Assembly (NCBI GenBank): GCA_017654935.2
Contig: CM065687.1
Span: 14,506,144 to 14,570,143, forward strand
DNA: 64,000 nt
Direction of reading: 5' to 3'
Origin: Phymorhynchus buccinoides
Lineage: Eukaryota > Mollusca > Gastropoda > Neogastropoda > Raphitomidae
A program made the position numbers and the translations under genes. The first letter of the stretch is position 1; each line of letters begins with the position of its first letter. This document shows positions 1 to 10,710 of this stretch, in pieces. The notes beneath the pieces are model-generated. The model saw only the letters and a list, made by a program, of their open reading frames with translations. It did no database searches and was not told the origin of the DNA.

Positions 1-545
1 ATACCTCAATCATACTTCATCATTAAAATGTACTTATTTGAAGAAACCCATGCATATAATAAGTCAAACATAGTATTACTTTACCTACTCATCTTAGCAT
101 GCACAATTTAAAATGTAAATACATGTACCCATGGCAACATGAAACCTATTCCTACATTCCATTATTCATTTTTAGCATGAACATATTAAAAAGTAAACAC
201 ACACTCGTAACAAAAGCAAACCTAGTCATATTATTTGCAAGCGAATACACATATTAAAAAGTAAATACTGCTCATAACGAAATCAAGCCTAAACCTACTT
301 TCTAGTCCTCATCTTTAACACACACATAAGTAAAACTTAACTCATTACAAAATGAAAACTAATCCTTATTTTACATACTCGTAACATGTACACATTTTGA
401 ATTTAAAGCCGATACACATAATAAAATCAAGCCTAAGCCCATTTTACATACTAATCTTAAAAATACATCAAGCTTAAATGTAAGCACATAGGCTACACAT
501 GACAGAATAAAACCAAATCCTATTCTACATACTCAAAATGCACGC
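1..545. repeat. A-rich degenerate tandem repeat
   Basis: Short degenerate units of about 60 bp recur, carrying variants of CATACTCATCTTAA, ACACATA and AAGTAAAAC. The equivalent in block 2 runs from about 33531 to 34413 and starts with GATTGATTGATTGA followed by TTTTATTTATAGAGGG. That looks like the 3' end of a minus-strand non-LTR element with a simple tail. The LINE 3'-end reading is inference. Confidence 0.5.
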
Positions 546-761
546 ATGCAATTTGGAACAGTCAGTACACATTACTGTATTTTGTTGTTGCGTGGATGCC
601 TTCCTCTCATGGCGACACATCACCACACAAAATTTGAAGCGATTCGGTTAAGCGGTTCGGGGGATATCTTTGGGACAGACAGAAAACCCACATTACTGAC
701 TGTTCGAAAGTGCATTGATTCTGAATGTGTGACTTTTCAAGAGGAGAGGGGAAGTTGTTGA
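546..761 (+). other. Short ORF of doubtful coding status, conserved in both blocks
   Basis: A 71-codon ORF whose block 2 counterpart (34414-34680) has 88 codons. A small indel after the shared QEE residues shifts the frame, so the two copies end differently. No recognisable domain. The frame is not protected between near-identical copies, which argues against a real gene. It may be a scrap of a retroelement. Confidence 0.15.
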
Positions 762-2300
762 AAGGGGCATTTTGTTGACTGAACTCGTTCTGATTAACGA
801 TTTTTTTGAATGAACTTAATGTTAAAAGAATAAATTCAGTTTTGTTATGAGGTGGGTGCGTTTTATTGAGTTCGTGAGTTTTCGGAGATGATTGTCTTTC
901 TGGGCCTTAACTTTTGGTCGCTAGTGTACATGCGATGGGGAATCTGCGGAGTTCATATACTGTGATCGGATCTACAAACAGGTTTTCCTAGTTGAGTGCA
1001 TGTGGGGGTGAGGGGTGTGTGTGGTTGACAGGGGACTAAAGGGCGACAGTAATTGTATATATAAATTATTGTAGATAATGTATTTGTGAGTTATTGTAGC
1101 GAGTAACGTTTTGGAGTAGCCTTTTGGATTACACGTTTCTTATTGAGTCCCCTTTACCCTTCCATTTACCCCCTGATTTAACTCGTTAGGACTGGTGGCT
1201 AGGGATGGTTGGGAAAGGGGAGGGGGGTATAGCCTGGGAAACTTTCTTCGCGTTTATCATCTTTCTTCTATCTAAAGTAAATAGGCCCGCTCTTGTCCCT
1301 TTCCCAATCCATTTCATCTTCTAGGTTTTGTATGTATATGCTTTGTGTGCCTGAATCTTAAATAAATGTTGTTTTGTGAATGTTACTCTTAGCCTGGACT
1401 GGTGTGTGGTTGGGGGTGCGCTTGTGGTCCTGTGCTCCTCTCTCTGAATCGTCCACTCTTGGGGTTGATTCCTTGGGATTGACCCTGTGAGTTTGACAGT
1501 GTGTACTGTATGTGGTTAACAGTTTCCGACTGAGACCACTGTCCTGTATAGTAGTAGTAGTAGTGTAATAGGGCTAGAAGTGGGCCTCTCGGCCCTTTCT
1601 TGATTGTTTAATTTGATTAAGGTTTCACAATGATTGCGCAAACCTAAGCTAAACTAGTCTTAATTTATTTTTTATTTTTTGGGAATGGACTTTCATTTTT
1701 AATGATCAAAAAATTTGAAAGCTCTTATCATCTTAGGATCTTGGTTCAGAAGCTTTTTAAGTGTTAATATTAGGTGCCTGTTTGATGTTTGTATAGTGAG
1801 ATTCCAGAGATTCTTTTAGGAATGGATATGTTTTTACACTGACTGCAATCATGGGTTCTCTCTCTCTCTCTTTCACCACAACTGCAGATTTCAAACCAAC
1901 AACAGTCAATGCAATCATATAATTTGACATTTTACACATTTTATTTAAGTATTCTGATTAGGAGGCAAAAGACATTAACAAGTGAAAACATGAATTAAAT
2001 CAAAATATGATAAATCATGTTATTGTCTGCATTCAAATTTAATATGCAGCAAACAAAGGTATTGCTTGTCAGATACTTAAGCCAAACTTCAAATCAATTA
2101 AAACCAGAAAACCCCTCTCTCTCTCTCCCTCTCTCTCTCTCATTACTAAGTTTGAATGAAATTTTAAAAACAAAAACAACTGCAGAAAGCATTTTCACAC
2201 ACGAGTTACAAACACTTTTCTCAAACTTTTCTTCAGCCATTGTATGTAATATACATCCAGATCTACTGCCATGAAAAAGTAATGCTATGAAATTATCAAA
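762..2300. other. Non-coding stretch with a possible poly(A) signal
   Basis: No credible coding region. An AATAAA at 1361-1366 (repeated in block 2 near 35226) follows T-rich sequence and could end an old transcript or LINE. A GGGCCTCTCGGCCC palindrome near 1585 resembles motifs near LINE tails elsewhere in the window. 2100-2290 holds a copy of the tandem-unit sequence without the MITE found in later copies. Confidence 0.5.
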
Positions 2301-2415
2301 CACAAAAATCGTATGCAAATTTTAAAAAAATGGTGGCGTGTCTGGCTCTCCATTGAAACCAGAAAACCTCCTCCCAGTCTCTCTCACTCACTTTCTCTCT
2401 CTCTATCTCATATTA

Positions 2416-2579
2416 CAGTGGAACATCCCTTATAAGACTCACTCCCATTATAAGACCTGCTTATGTGAGACACTTCACTTCTTTGTAAGTATTAAAATTA
2501 CCTCGCCTTAAAGACAACTCCCTTATAAGACCTCGTTTTTGGATGTGTTTTTGAAGGTCTTATAAGGAAGGTTCCACTG
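2416..2579. mobile_element. pogo-like MITE, copy 1
   Basis: Terminal inverted repeats begin CAGTGGAAC and end GTTCCACTG, with inner arms carrying TTATAAGAC and its complement. Flanked by TA on both sides. A related stretch at 2141-2150 reads CATTACTAAG without the element, a pre-insertion site with a single TA. TIR type and TA duplication fit Tc1/mariner-pogo elements. Non-coding, so non-autonomous. Confidence 0.85.
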
Positions 2580-2689
2580 TACTAAGTTTGAATTTAAAAA
2601 ACTACAATAACAACTGCAGAAAGTATTTTCACACGCACAATCCTTACAAACACTTTTCTCAAAATTTTCTTCAGCCATTGTATGTACCG

Positions 2690-3010
2690 GTAATATACAT
2701 CCAGATCTACTGCCAGGAAAAAGTAATGCTTTGAAATTATTAGATGGTCTTTGCACCCGTATGAGCTGTGCATGTTACAGGCGAAAACCTCATGGTCAGA
2801 CCTACTGCCAGGAAAAAGTAATGCTTTGAAATTATCAGATGGTCTTTGCACCCTTATGAGCTGTGCACGTTACAGGTGAAAACTTCATGGTCAGATCTAT
2901 TGCCAGGAAAAAGTAATGCTTTGAAATTATTAAGTGGTCTTTGCACCCTTATGAGCTGTGCACGTTACAGGTACATGGTCAGGCAGGAAAAAGTAATGCT
3001 TTGAACGTTA
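2690..3010. repeat. ~95-bp minisatellite in tandem unit 1
   Basis: Three full monomers and a truncated one, each with CTACTGCCAGGAAAAAGTAA, a TTTGCACCC stretch and GAGCTGTGCA(T/C)GTTA. The block 2 array (36535-36905) keeps an additional full monomer, so copy number changed after the block duplication. Confidence 0.85.
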
Positions 3011-3039
3011 CTGGTGAAAAATTCATGGTCCTCATGCAG

Positions 3040-3157
3040 AAACCTCATGCGCTAACCCGCAAATAAGTAAAAGCATGAGCTTATTCTATCCGCTTATTTC
3101 TTACTTTTACTTATTTGCGAATATATACGCATGAGGGGATATATGCACATGAGGTTT
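3040..3157. mobile_element. Hairpin (foldback) element, copy 1
   Basis: Nested inverted repeats: outer AAACCTCATG / CATGAGGTTT and inner CGCAAATAAGTAAAAG / CTTTTACTTATTTGCG, with a short spacer. The layout suggests a miniature foldback element; no target-site duplication could be fixed. Confidence 0.6.
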
Positions 3158-4368
3158 CCGCGCAGCCCCAAATAGCTCAGTGTGCAGAAAGGGAAGTCAA
3201 ACATTCTCTCAAACCTGAAATCCCATGCTTCAATGTTATCTGAATCTTCCCAATCCTGAAGTGGTGACCACATTAAGCATAATGTCCAATGTGTGTGTAC
3301 ATGATGGGTGCATGGGATAGTGTTAGAGCTGCATATCTATCACTTTGTTTTAGTCTGCCATCAATTCTGGCAGAAATGTTTGGTTTTATAAGACCATGGC
3401 TCTGGGTGACAAGGTGGCGAATCCTGAAGTCTATGTCTATCAGCTTTTTCAATGCTGATTTCTGGAACATGCCTCAACTACTTTCACCCATGATTTGAGG
3501 ATCTTACTTTGTTGTGCTGAGCGTCCAATGTATTTTTCCATTTATGTTCTTTTAAACTCCCCCCTTTAAAAAGACCTTATGAAAGGATTTGACAGGCTCT
3601 CTTTAAACAAAATACAAAGCTGAGGCAGTGGCAAGCTGTGGCAAGGATACAATATGAGGAGGTGAGAAAGGGACATTGGCCCCAAATTATTAAATAACAA
3701 AAAATCATCTGCAGCCTGCACAGCACAACCGTAAAAACAACAAATGAATTCAGTCACATATCGTGAAGAAAAGCACTCGTGCAGCTCAACATGAATGATA
3801 CTATAACATAAAATAACAAATCAAAGAAATAACACAAGCCATGTAGTATTATATACCCACCACACCATAAAATACCATGCCCTAGCATATTATATCACAA
3901 CAACACTAAAATAATTTATAGTAAAAGTTATCCAAAATTTTAAGATTCACATAGTTAGATTAACTTACTACGCCCGTATAATATTCTCATTCTTCCACGT
4001 ACCCTTTTTTTGCACATTGATTATTTTTATCTCGTAATGGTGGGGTGTCAGGGTCTTTCCAACTCCACAAACTTGAAGAGAAATTAAGAGTGGTGATGTC
4101 TGCGATTGATCATTGGCAGTTACAAGACACCTTGTAATATACATTAAAATCGCTGCACTTAGCACACGTTAAACCCAGTGGCAATGAAAAAATTGTCATT
4201 TGGTTAAAATTTTACACACACAAAACACACCATCCCTTTCCTTCCTCATCAGTCACACAGACAAAAATCGCATGCAAATTTAAAAAAAAGGGTGGCGTGT
4301 GTCTGGCTCTCCATTGAAATCAGAAAACCTCCTCCCAGTCTCTCTCACTCACTCTCTCTCTCATATTA

Positions 4369-4537
4369 CAGTGGAACCTCTCTTATAAGACCTCCCATTA
4401 TAAGACTCACTCCCACATAAGACCTACTTCTCTGAGACATTGCCCTTCTTTTGTAAGTATTAAAATTACCTCCCTTAAAAGACCTCATTTTGGATTTTTG
4501 GATGTGTTTTGAAGGTCTTATAAGGGAGGTTCCACTG
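4369..4537. mobile_element. pogo-like MITE, copy 2
   Basis: Same CAGTGGAAC...GTTCCACTG ends as the copy at 2416. The left flank is TA; the right flank has mutated to TT. Duplicated along with the tandem unit rather than independently inserted. Confidence 0.85.
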
Positions 4538-4735
4538 TTCTAAGTTTGAATTTTAAAAACAACAATAACAACTGCAGAAAGTATTTTTACACACACAAGC
4601 CTTACAAACACTTTTCTCAAAATTTTCTTCAGCCATTGTATGTACCGGTAATATACATCTAGATCTACTGCCAGGAAAAAGTAATGCTTTGAAATTATCA
4701 GATGGTCTTTGCACCCATATGAGCTGTGCATGTTA

Positions 4736-4972
4736 GTTAGCATACTTGTGGCGGTGCCATAGCCGATGAGTTTTTTTTTAACCGAGGCGTGTTCACTGCT
4801 GCAGCTATCTGTATTAATTTTTAAAAAACAATCGGGACTTTACTGGAGTTGCACTGCCTCACGGGCATTGCCTCCCCCAGGATCGTTCGACACCATCTTT
4901 GGATCTCACAAATGTCCCATTTGTGTTCTGATTCAGACCGAGAGGACGTAAAGCACCATTTTTCATTCATTC
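4736..4972 (+). mobile_element. SINE-like insertion with 15-bp target duplication
   Basis: A ~237-bp non-coding insertion interrupts a minisatellite monomer. It is flanked by perfect copies of GAGCTGTGCATGTTA (4721-4735 and 4973-4987). The uninterrupted monomer exists in tandem unit 1. The 3' end is GAGGACGTAAA...TTTTTCATTCATTC, a simple-repeat tail typical of LINE-mobilised SINEs. No clear pair of pol III A and B boxes, so the tRNA origin is unproven. Confidence 0.75.
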
Positions 4973-5089
4973 GAGCTGTGCATGTTACAGGCGGAAACCT
5001 CACGGTCAGATCTACTGCCAGGAAAAAGTAATGCTTTGAAATTATTAAGTGATCTTTGCACCCTTATGAGCTGTGCACGTTACTGGCAG

Positions 5090-5209
5090 AAACCTCATGA
5101 GTTAACCCGCAAATAAGTAAAAGCATGAGCTTATTCTCTCCGCTTATTTCTGACTTTTACTTATTTGCGGATATATATACGCATGAGGGGATATATGCAC
5201 ATGAGGTTT
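5090..5209. mobile_element. Hairpin (foldback) element, copy 2
   Basis: Same nested inverted repeats as at 3040-3157, in tandem unit 2. The inner arm reads CTTTTACTTATTTGCGG here. Confidence 0.6.
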
Positions 5210-6095
5210 CCGCGCAGCCCCAAATAGCTCAGTGTGTGCAGAAAGGGAAGTAAAACATTCTCTCAAACCTGAAATCACATGCTTCAATGTTCTCTGAATC
5301 TTCCCGGTCCTGAAGAGGTGACCACATTAAGCATAATGTCCAATGTGTGTATACATGATGGGTGCATGGGATAGTGTTAGAGCTGCATATCTATCACCTT
5401 GTTTTAGTCTGCCATCAATTCTGGCAGAAATGTTTGGTTTTATATGGCTCTGGATGACAAGGTGGCCAATCCTGAAGTCTATGTCTATCAGATGTCAACC
5501 CCCATCCCCCTTTAAAAGAATTTAACAGGCGGCTCTTTTTAAACAAATAAAAAGCTGAGGCAGTGGCAAGGATACAATAATGAAAAAAATTATGGGGAGC
5601 TAAGAAAGGGACATTGTCCCCAAATTATTAAAATTCAGTCACATATTGTGAAGAAAAGCACTCGTGCAGCTCAACATGAATGATACTATAACATAAAATA
5701 ACAAATCAAAGAAATAACACAAGACATGTAGTATTATATACCCACCACACGATAACATACCATGCCCTAGCATACCATAGCACAACACTAAGTTATCATG
5801 CACTATTATAAGATTCACTTACTACGCTCGTATAACATTCTTATTCTTTCATATACGTTTTTGCACATTGATTTTTTTCATCTCGTAATGGTGGGGTCTC
5901 AGGGTCTTTCCAACTCCACAAACTTGAAGAGAAATTAAGAGTGGTGATGTCTGCGATTGGCACAGTTACAAGACACCTCGTAATATACATTAAAAACACT
6001 GCACACATGTTAAACCCAGTGGCAATGAAAACGTTGTCATTTGGTCAAAAAAATTCGGCCCCCCACCCCCCCCTACCCCCCTTCAGTCACACAAA

Positions 6096-6780
6096 AATTG
6101 TATGCAAATTTTAAAAAATGAATGGCGCGCTTCTGGCTGTGATGTGCTCTCCAGGTTGGAGCCACCCGAATTTCACAGACGCCTCTAGTGTTCCCGATCA
6201 CACAGATCTGTACGTAAATTACATACAAAGTTTCAAGTTTGACGTATAAATTTTTCAGTCAATGTGTCATTGTGACGTACAGTTTTTCTCTCAGCCGATT
6301 GCTTCCTCAAACGTGTTCGCCGCGATCAGAATGTCGAAGCCATTTCGGCTTGCGGGAAACGATCAACAGAATTCTTTCACTACAATATCATGCTTGAAGC
6401 AGACAACAAAAACTATCATGAACCACAGAGTAATTTCCCTTTGTTTCTCGCCACCCATACCGCTCACACATGCACTGCTGCCAAGCCTAGCCCGCACGTT
6501 TCTTGGAAGCAAAAAAAATGGCGCTGCTTCGCTGGATTGCGAAAACTTCGACGTGAAGTTCTTTGAAAGACTCAGTTTTAAGTGAGGTGACAAAAACCCT
6601 CGAACCAGTTCCAGGCCCTTCAAGTTCTACTTCAACTGTCAGTAGTGATGAAAAGAAGAAAGTAACTCGCAAATTCAAGTCAAGTTGGTGTGAAGAATTT
6701 GAATGGCTTTAGCATCGTGGTGGCAAAGAGATTTGTCTTTATTTTAGAGCATATTGTCCTTTTATTATGGCTTTTATTTT
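6096..6780 (+). other. Exon-like conserved region, possible decayed transposase-type N-terminus
   Basis: Non-repetitive and more GC-rich than its surroundings, also present at 39930-40610. From an ATG at 6518 one frame reads MALLRWIAKTST, a TGA at 6554, then open to 6710 with a Ser/Pro/Thr-rich stretch, KKKVTRK and a WCEEFEWL motif before a stop. Basic residues followed by W-x-F-x-W occur at the start of some hAT-derived domesticated proteins; that link is inference. In block 2 a one-base difference changes the frame before this motif. Not counted as a functional gene. Confidence 0.3.
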
Positions 6781-7067
6781 GACCCTCCACAAATTTTCAA
6801 ATGACCCTTAAAATTTGGGGGCAAAGGGTCATGATGACCCTTCAAATATTGGAAGCATGGGGAACACTGCCTCTGTGTGTGATTATAAAGTACCAACTAC
6901 CAAAACAAGATGCGCTTCAAAAACATGCAAGACAATTACCGTTTAAATCAAAACACACATGATTGTATCACATTAGAACAGTATTGCTTGACACAAAACA
7001 TAATATGCCAATATTATAAACACCTTACTTGTACTTAACTTAGATTATGTCAACTTTCTAAGTTTTA

Positions 7068-7227
7068 GTGGAACCTCCCTTATAAGACTCACTCCCACAC
7101 AAGACCTACTTCTTCTCTGAGGCATTGCCATTCTTATAAGACACAAAACAAAAAGTATTAAAATTACCTCCCATAAAAGACCTCATTTTGGACCATTTTT
7201 GAAAGTCTTATATGGGTGGTCCCAGTG
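7068..7227. mobile_element. pogo-like MITE, copy 3
   Basis: Same family, diverged ends (first base lost, right end CCCAGTG) with TA at both flanks. It sits outside the tandem units beside the satellite, so it is an independent insertion. Confidence 0.75.
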
Positions 7228-7280
7228 TACTGAAGTTGCGATATCACCACTACATTTCTGACATGTCCATGAAAAAAGGT

Positions 7281-8127
7281 GGGATAACCCTTGAAATATC
7301 CATTGAAATTGATGTTTGCTCTCAATGTCAACATAATAGTATAACATGATACTATTCAACACTGCCATAAGACAACAGTCGGAACTCTCAGTCCAACTCA
7401 ATGTGGCCAGCAGATATGAAATATCCACTGAAATTGATGTTTGCTCTCAATGTCAACATAATATAACATGATACTATTCACCACTGTGCCATGAGACAAC
7501 AGTCAAAAGTCTCAGTCCAACTCAAGGACGGTGGCCAGCAGATATGACTCTGAAATATCCACTGAAATTGATGTTTGCTCTCAATGTCAACATAATATAA
7601 CATGATACTATTCACTACTGTGCCATAAGACAACAGTCAAAAGTCTCAGGCCAACTCAATGTGGCCAGCAGATATGAAATATCCACTGAAATTGATGTTT
7701 GCTCTCAATGTCAACATAATATAACATGATACTATTCAACACTGTGCCATGAGACAAGTCAAAACTCAGTCCAACTCAAGGTGGCCAGCAGATATGAAAT
7801 ATCCACTGAAATTGATGTTTGCTCTCAATGTCAACATAATATAACATGATACTATTCAACACGGTGGCCATGAGACAAGTCAAAACTCAGTCCAAATCAA
7901 GGTGGCCACATGATACTATTCACTACTGTGCCATACAACAACAGTCAAAAGTCTCATTCCAACTCAAGGTGGCCAGCAGATATGAAATATCCACTGAAAT
8001 TGATGTTTGCTCTCAATGTCAACATAATAGTATAACATGATACTATTCAACACTGTGCCATTAGACAACAGTCGAAACTCTCAGTCCAACTCAAGGTGGC
8101 CAGCAGATATGAAATATCCACTGAAAT
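7281..8127. repeat. ~130-bp satellite array, block 1
   Basis: Tandem monomers containing GATGTTTGCTCTCAATGTCA, ATAATATAACATGATACTAT, a GCCATGAGACAACAGTC segment and CAAGGTGGCCAGCAGATATG. Monomers vary by internal deletions. No coding capacity. Confidence 0.92.
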
Positions 8128-8399
8128 TTCAGCTATCCCTAAGTAAGGACCTGTAGGCCTAAGAAATCTCCCTCCTTTAGCCAACAATTTGAAAGGAACG
8201 CGCTGTTCCAGCATTGTGAACAATGTCTAAGCAGATACAAAAACAATAGCTGACACAGATATACGCAGGTTCTCACAAACGACCACCAGGATAAGACGAG
8301 ATTTTAGTCCAATTCTCTTGCACTCGCGGTGCATCGTTCGTCTCTAAGTGGTCAGTGAAACGAAGGTAGGGGAGGGGGGTAAGTGGAGTAGGTGCTGAG

Positions 8400-8899
8400 N
8401 NNNNNNNNNNNNNNNNNNNNNNNNNNNNNNNNNNNNNNNNNNNNNNNNNNNNNNNNNNNNNNNNNNNNNNNNNNNNNNNNNNNNNNNNNNNNNNNNNNNN
8501 NNNNNNNNNNNNNNNNNNNNNNNNNNNNNNNNNNNNNNNNNNNNNNNNNNNNNNNNNNNNNNNNNNNNNNNNNNNNNNNNNNNNNNNNNNNNNNNNNNNN
8601 NNNNNNNNNNNNNNNNNNNNNNNNNNNNNNNNNNNNNNNNNNNNNNNNNNNNNNNNNNNNNNNNNNNNNNNNNNNNNNNNNNNNNNNNNNNNNNNNNNNN
8701 NNNNNNNNNNNNNNNNNNNNNNNNNNNNNNNNNNNNNNNNNNNNNNNNNNNNNNNNNNNNNNNNNNNNNNNNNNNNNNNNNNNNNNNNNNNNNNNNNNNN
8801 NNNNNNNNNNNNNNNNNNNNNNNNNNNNNNNNNNNNNNNNNNNNNNNNNNNNNNNNNNNNNNNNNNNNNNNNNNNNNNNNNNNNNNNNNNNNNNNNNNN
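8400..8899. other. Assembly gap, exactly 500 N
   Basis: A run of exactly 500 undetermined bases. The flanks align to 42458 and 50261 in the duplicate, so if the copies are colinear the true missing sequence is near 7.8 kb. ORFs spanning the Ns are artefacts. Confidence 0.98.
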
Positions 8900-8967
8900 T
8901 TATCCTGCCCCGCGCTCACTGGTTTTCATTCAAGCCATTAATAGTGCACAGAATGTGTGCAGTTTCA

Positions 8968-9290
8968 ATTTGTGTCATCCATCCCACCAGCACTCACGGC
9001 CTACTCGTACTGAATAGTGGGATGGACTTTATCGTGTGCGCAAGATCTTGTGTATGCGCTCGCACACGGGACCTCGGTTTTTGAAACGTCTCATCCGAAG
9101 GACTTTTTCCCCAACTGACGTCAGATACGCATTTACACCTGAGTGGAGTGAGGAAAATAGGAGTAAAGTGCTTTTTCCAAGGACACACCACTGACTATGA
9201 ACTGAGCTGGGTTCGAACATGCGCACACGCAAATCTGACGGATTACGAGCTAGCGACTCGGACTTACCAACTGAGCAACAGCGGATCTTT
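8968..9290 (-). mobile_element. tRNA-derived SINE, block 1
   Basis: On the minus strand an A-box-like TTGCTCAGTTGG (9278-9267) is followed 48 bases later by a B-box-like GTTCGAACCC (9218-9209), the spacing of an internal pol III promoter. Downstream comes a conserved body with CCTTGGAAAAAGCACTTTAC and a CACTCCACTCAGGTGTAAAT stretch, resembling cores of widespread molluscan SINEs. The 3' boundary is approximate. Confidence 0.75.
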
Positions 9291-9676
9291 CTTGTAAACT
9301 TAAAAACAAACTTAAATTAGTGTGAAACTGAAAGAGTTGCACCGCATGGAAATGAAAAATTAAGAAAGAAAGATCAAGAATAAGAAGAAAGATCAAGAAC
9401 AAAAAGATAATCATATCAGAAAGTAGGCCTAAGTGTTGCTGGACTTAGCATTATGCTGGCGACCTGCTGAACGAGCACTGGCTGGCCAGGTCATTCATGC
9501 TGTTTTGATTTATCTATTTTCAAGTGCTCTCCCCAAGTCTTCATCAATCATATCATAGACCTGTACGGCGTATAGGCTTAGATAGACTTTTGCCTACTCT
9601 TTCAAGTCATTCATGTTTTGTTTTTGTTTTTTAATATTCCGGGTGCAACAAAGTAGGCATTGTATTGCTTCTTTCA

Positions 9677-9838
9677 TTAAATGATAGCAAAAATTGTCTG
9701 GAAGCTATAATCCTTCCAGTGTCTATCTAACATGTCATTAAAACTATTGAGTGTTCCTGCAGTTGCTATATTACTGGGTAAGGAATTCCTAGGATTGATA
9801 ACTCTGTGAAAAAATATGCTTAGGTATTAGTCCTGGTA
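9677..9838 (-). mobile_element. CR1-like LINE, ORF2 C-terminal end, block 1
   Basis: The minus strand reads RVINPRNSLPSN, then GTLNSFNDMLDRHW and a stop at 9679-9677, the usual C-terminal block of CR1-like reverse transcriptase ORFs. In block 2 it continues upstream into the rest of the RT; here it is cut at the duplication boundary (9840). The 378 bases downstream (9291-9676) are its likely 3' region. Confidence 0.7.
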
Positions 9839-9845
9839 AAAGGTG

Positions 9846-10710
9846 TTGTTAGAAATAATATGTACATTATTATTATGTACACAACTTTTACATACAAGCT
9901 ATTTAGTCTTTTAATCAGTTAAGTTGTATTTACTATTTTTCATTAAAATGTGTTAAAATTAGTTATTTTTAAGAGTTGCGATTAAATAATTTTTTGTTTA
10001 TAGTTTTTTAAGTATGTAGAATACTATAATCCTGATATTTACCCTATTAATTCTTGTCCCTTGGGACATGACATAACATAGGGACATCCTATTAGAGTGC
10101 ATATCCCTAACGGTTTTCACACATTGTGAAAATAGGTTAAGATTTTGTAAAGAGTTAGTTTATAAATAACAAAATTCGTTTTATTTTAGAGGTTACTATT
10201 AACATTTTGTTTATTTATATTTGATTAGGTCATGGAACCTGACCATTGGTAGTTAGTTTTTTAAGTGGGCGAACCCAGTTTCAGTCAGAATCTGTTAATG
10301 ACCAAGTGGTCGTAAAAGATGTAATGGTTTAAAAGAGTTAAAAACCAAATATTGTTGTTAAAAGTAATATGTACATTATTATTATGTACACAACTTTTAC
10401 ATATAAGCTATTTAATCTTTTAATCAGTTAAGTTGTATTTACTATTAGATCTTGTCCCTTAGGACGTGACATACATAGTATAGGGATATTTAATTGGAAT
10501 ATATATCCCTAATAGTTTTCACATAATGTTAAAATGGGTTAAAATTTTGTAAAAAGTTAGTTTATAAATGACAAGATTCGTTTTGTTTAAAAGTTACTAT
10601 TATACAAAATTTTGTTTTGTTTTTTGTTTATGTGTAATTAGGTCATGGAACCTGACCATTGGTAGTTAGTTTTTTAAGTGGGCGAACCCAGTCTCAGTCA
10701 GAATCTATTA
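9846..10710. repeat. ~500-bp imperfect tandem duplication
   Basis: Two copies share AATATGTACATTATTATTAT, a CAGTTAAGTTGTATTTAC segment, CTTAGGACGTGACATA-like text and a block around GGTCATGGAACCTGACC (10226 and 10642). No ORF. Possibly untranslated repeats of the adjacent minus-strand LINE, but nothing proves it. Confidence 0.7.

Larger units (their letters stand above)
2300..4261. repeat. ~1.9-kb tandem unit, copy 1 of block 1
   Basis: The unit begins with AAAATCGTATGCAAATTTTA, a CT-rich stretch and a pogo-like MITE, then a ~95-bp minisatellite, a hairpin element and a non-coding tail. The same order repeats from about 4262, and a third partial start appears at about 6096. Block 2 carries the same two units, so the tandem duplication predates the block duplication. 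Confidence 0.85.
4262..6095. repeat. ~1.9-kb tandem unit, copy 2 of block 1
   Basis: Homologous along its length to 2300-4261 but shorter in the distal part and in the minisatellite. It carries an extra ~237-bp SINE-like insertion at 4736-4972 that unit 1 lacks. No coding sequence. Confidence 0.85.
1..9840. repeat. Segmental duplication, block 1 (direct partner 33869-51192)
   Basis: Base 1 onward matches base 33869 onward almost base for base, with scattered substitutions and small indels, up to 8399 (partner 42458). After a 500-N gap the match resumes at 8900 (partner 50261) and ends at 9840 (partner 51192), where the sequences diverge abruptly. The left boundary lies outside the window. 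The partner holds 7.8 kb (42459-50260) that here is replaced by the gap. Judged by eye, not aligned computationally. Confidence 0.93.

Noticed and set aside
7281..8127. Regularly spaced repeats as a CRISPR-like array
   Set aside because: Monomers are directly tandem with no unique spacers and the genome is eukaryotic; it is a satellite.
8344..9084. ORFs spanning undetermined bases (also 57085-57651)
   Set aside because: Created by reading through N runs; no evidence for continuity.
9200..9290. Functional tRNA gene
   Set aside because: A and B boxes are present, but the arms do not pair into a cloverleaf and a SINE body follows.
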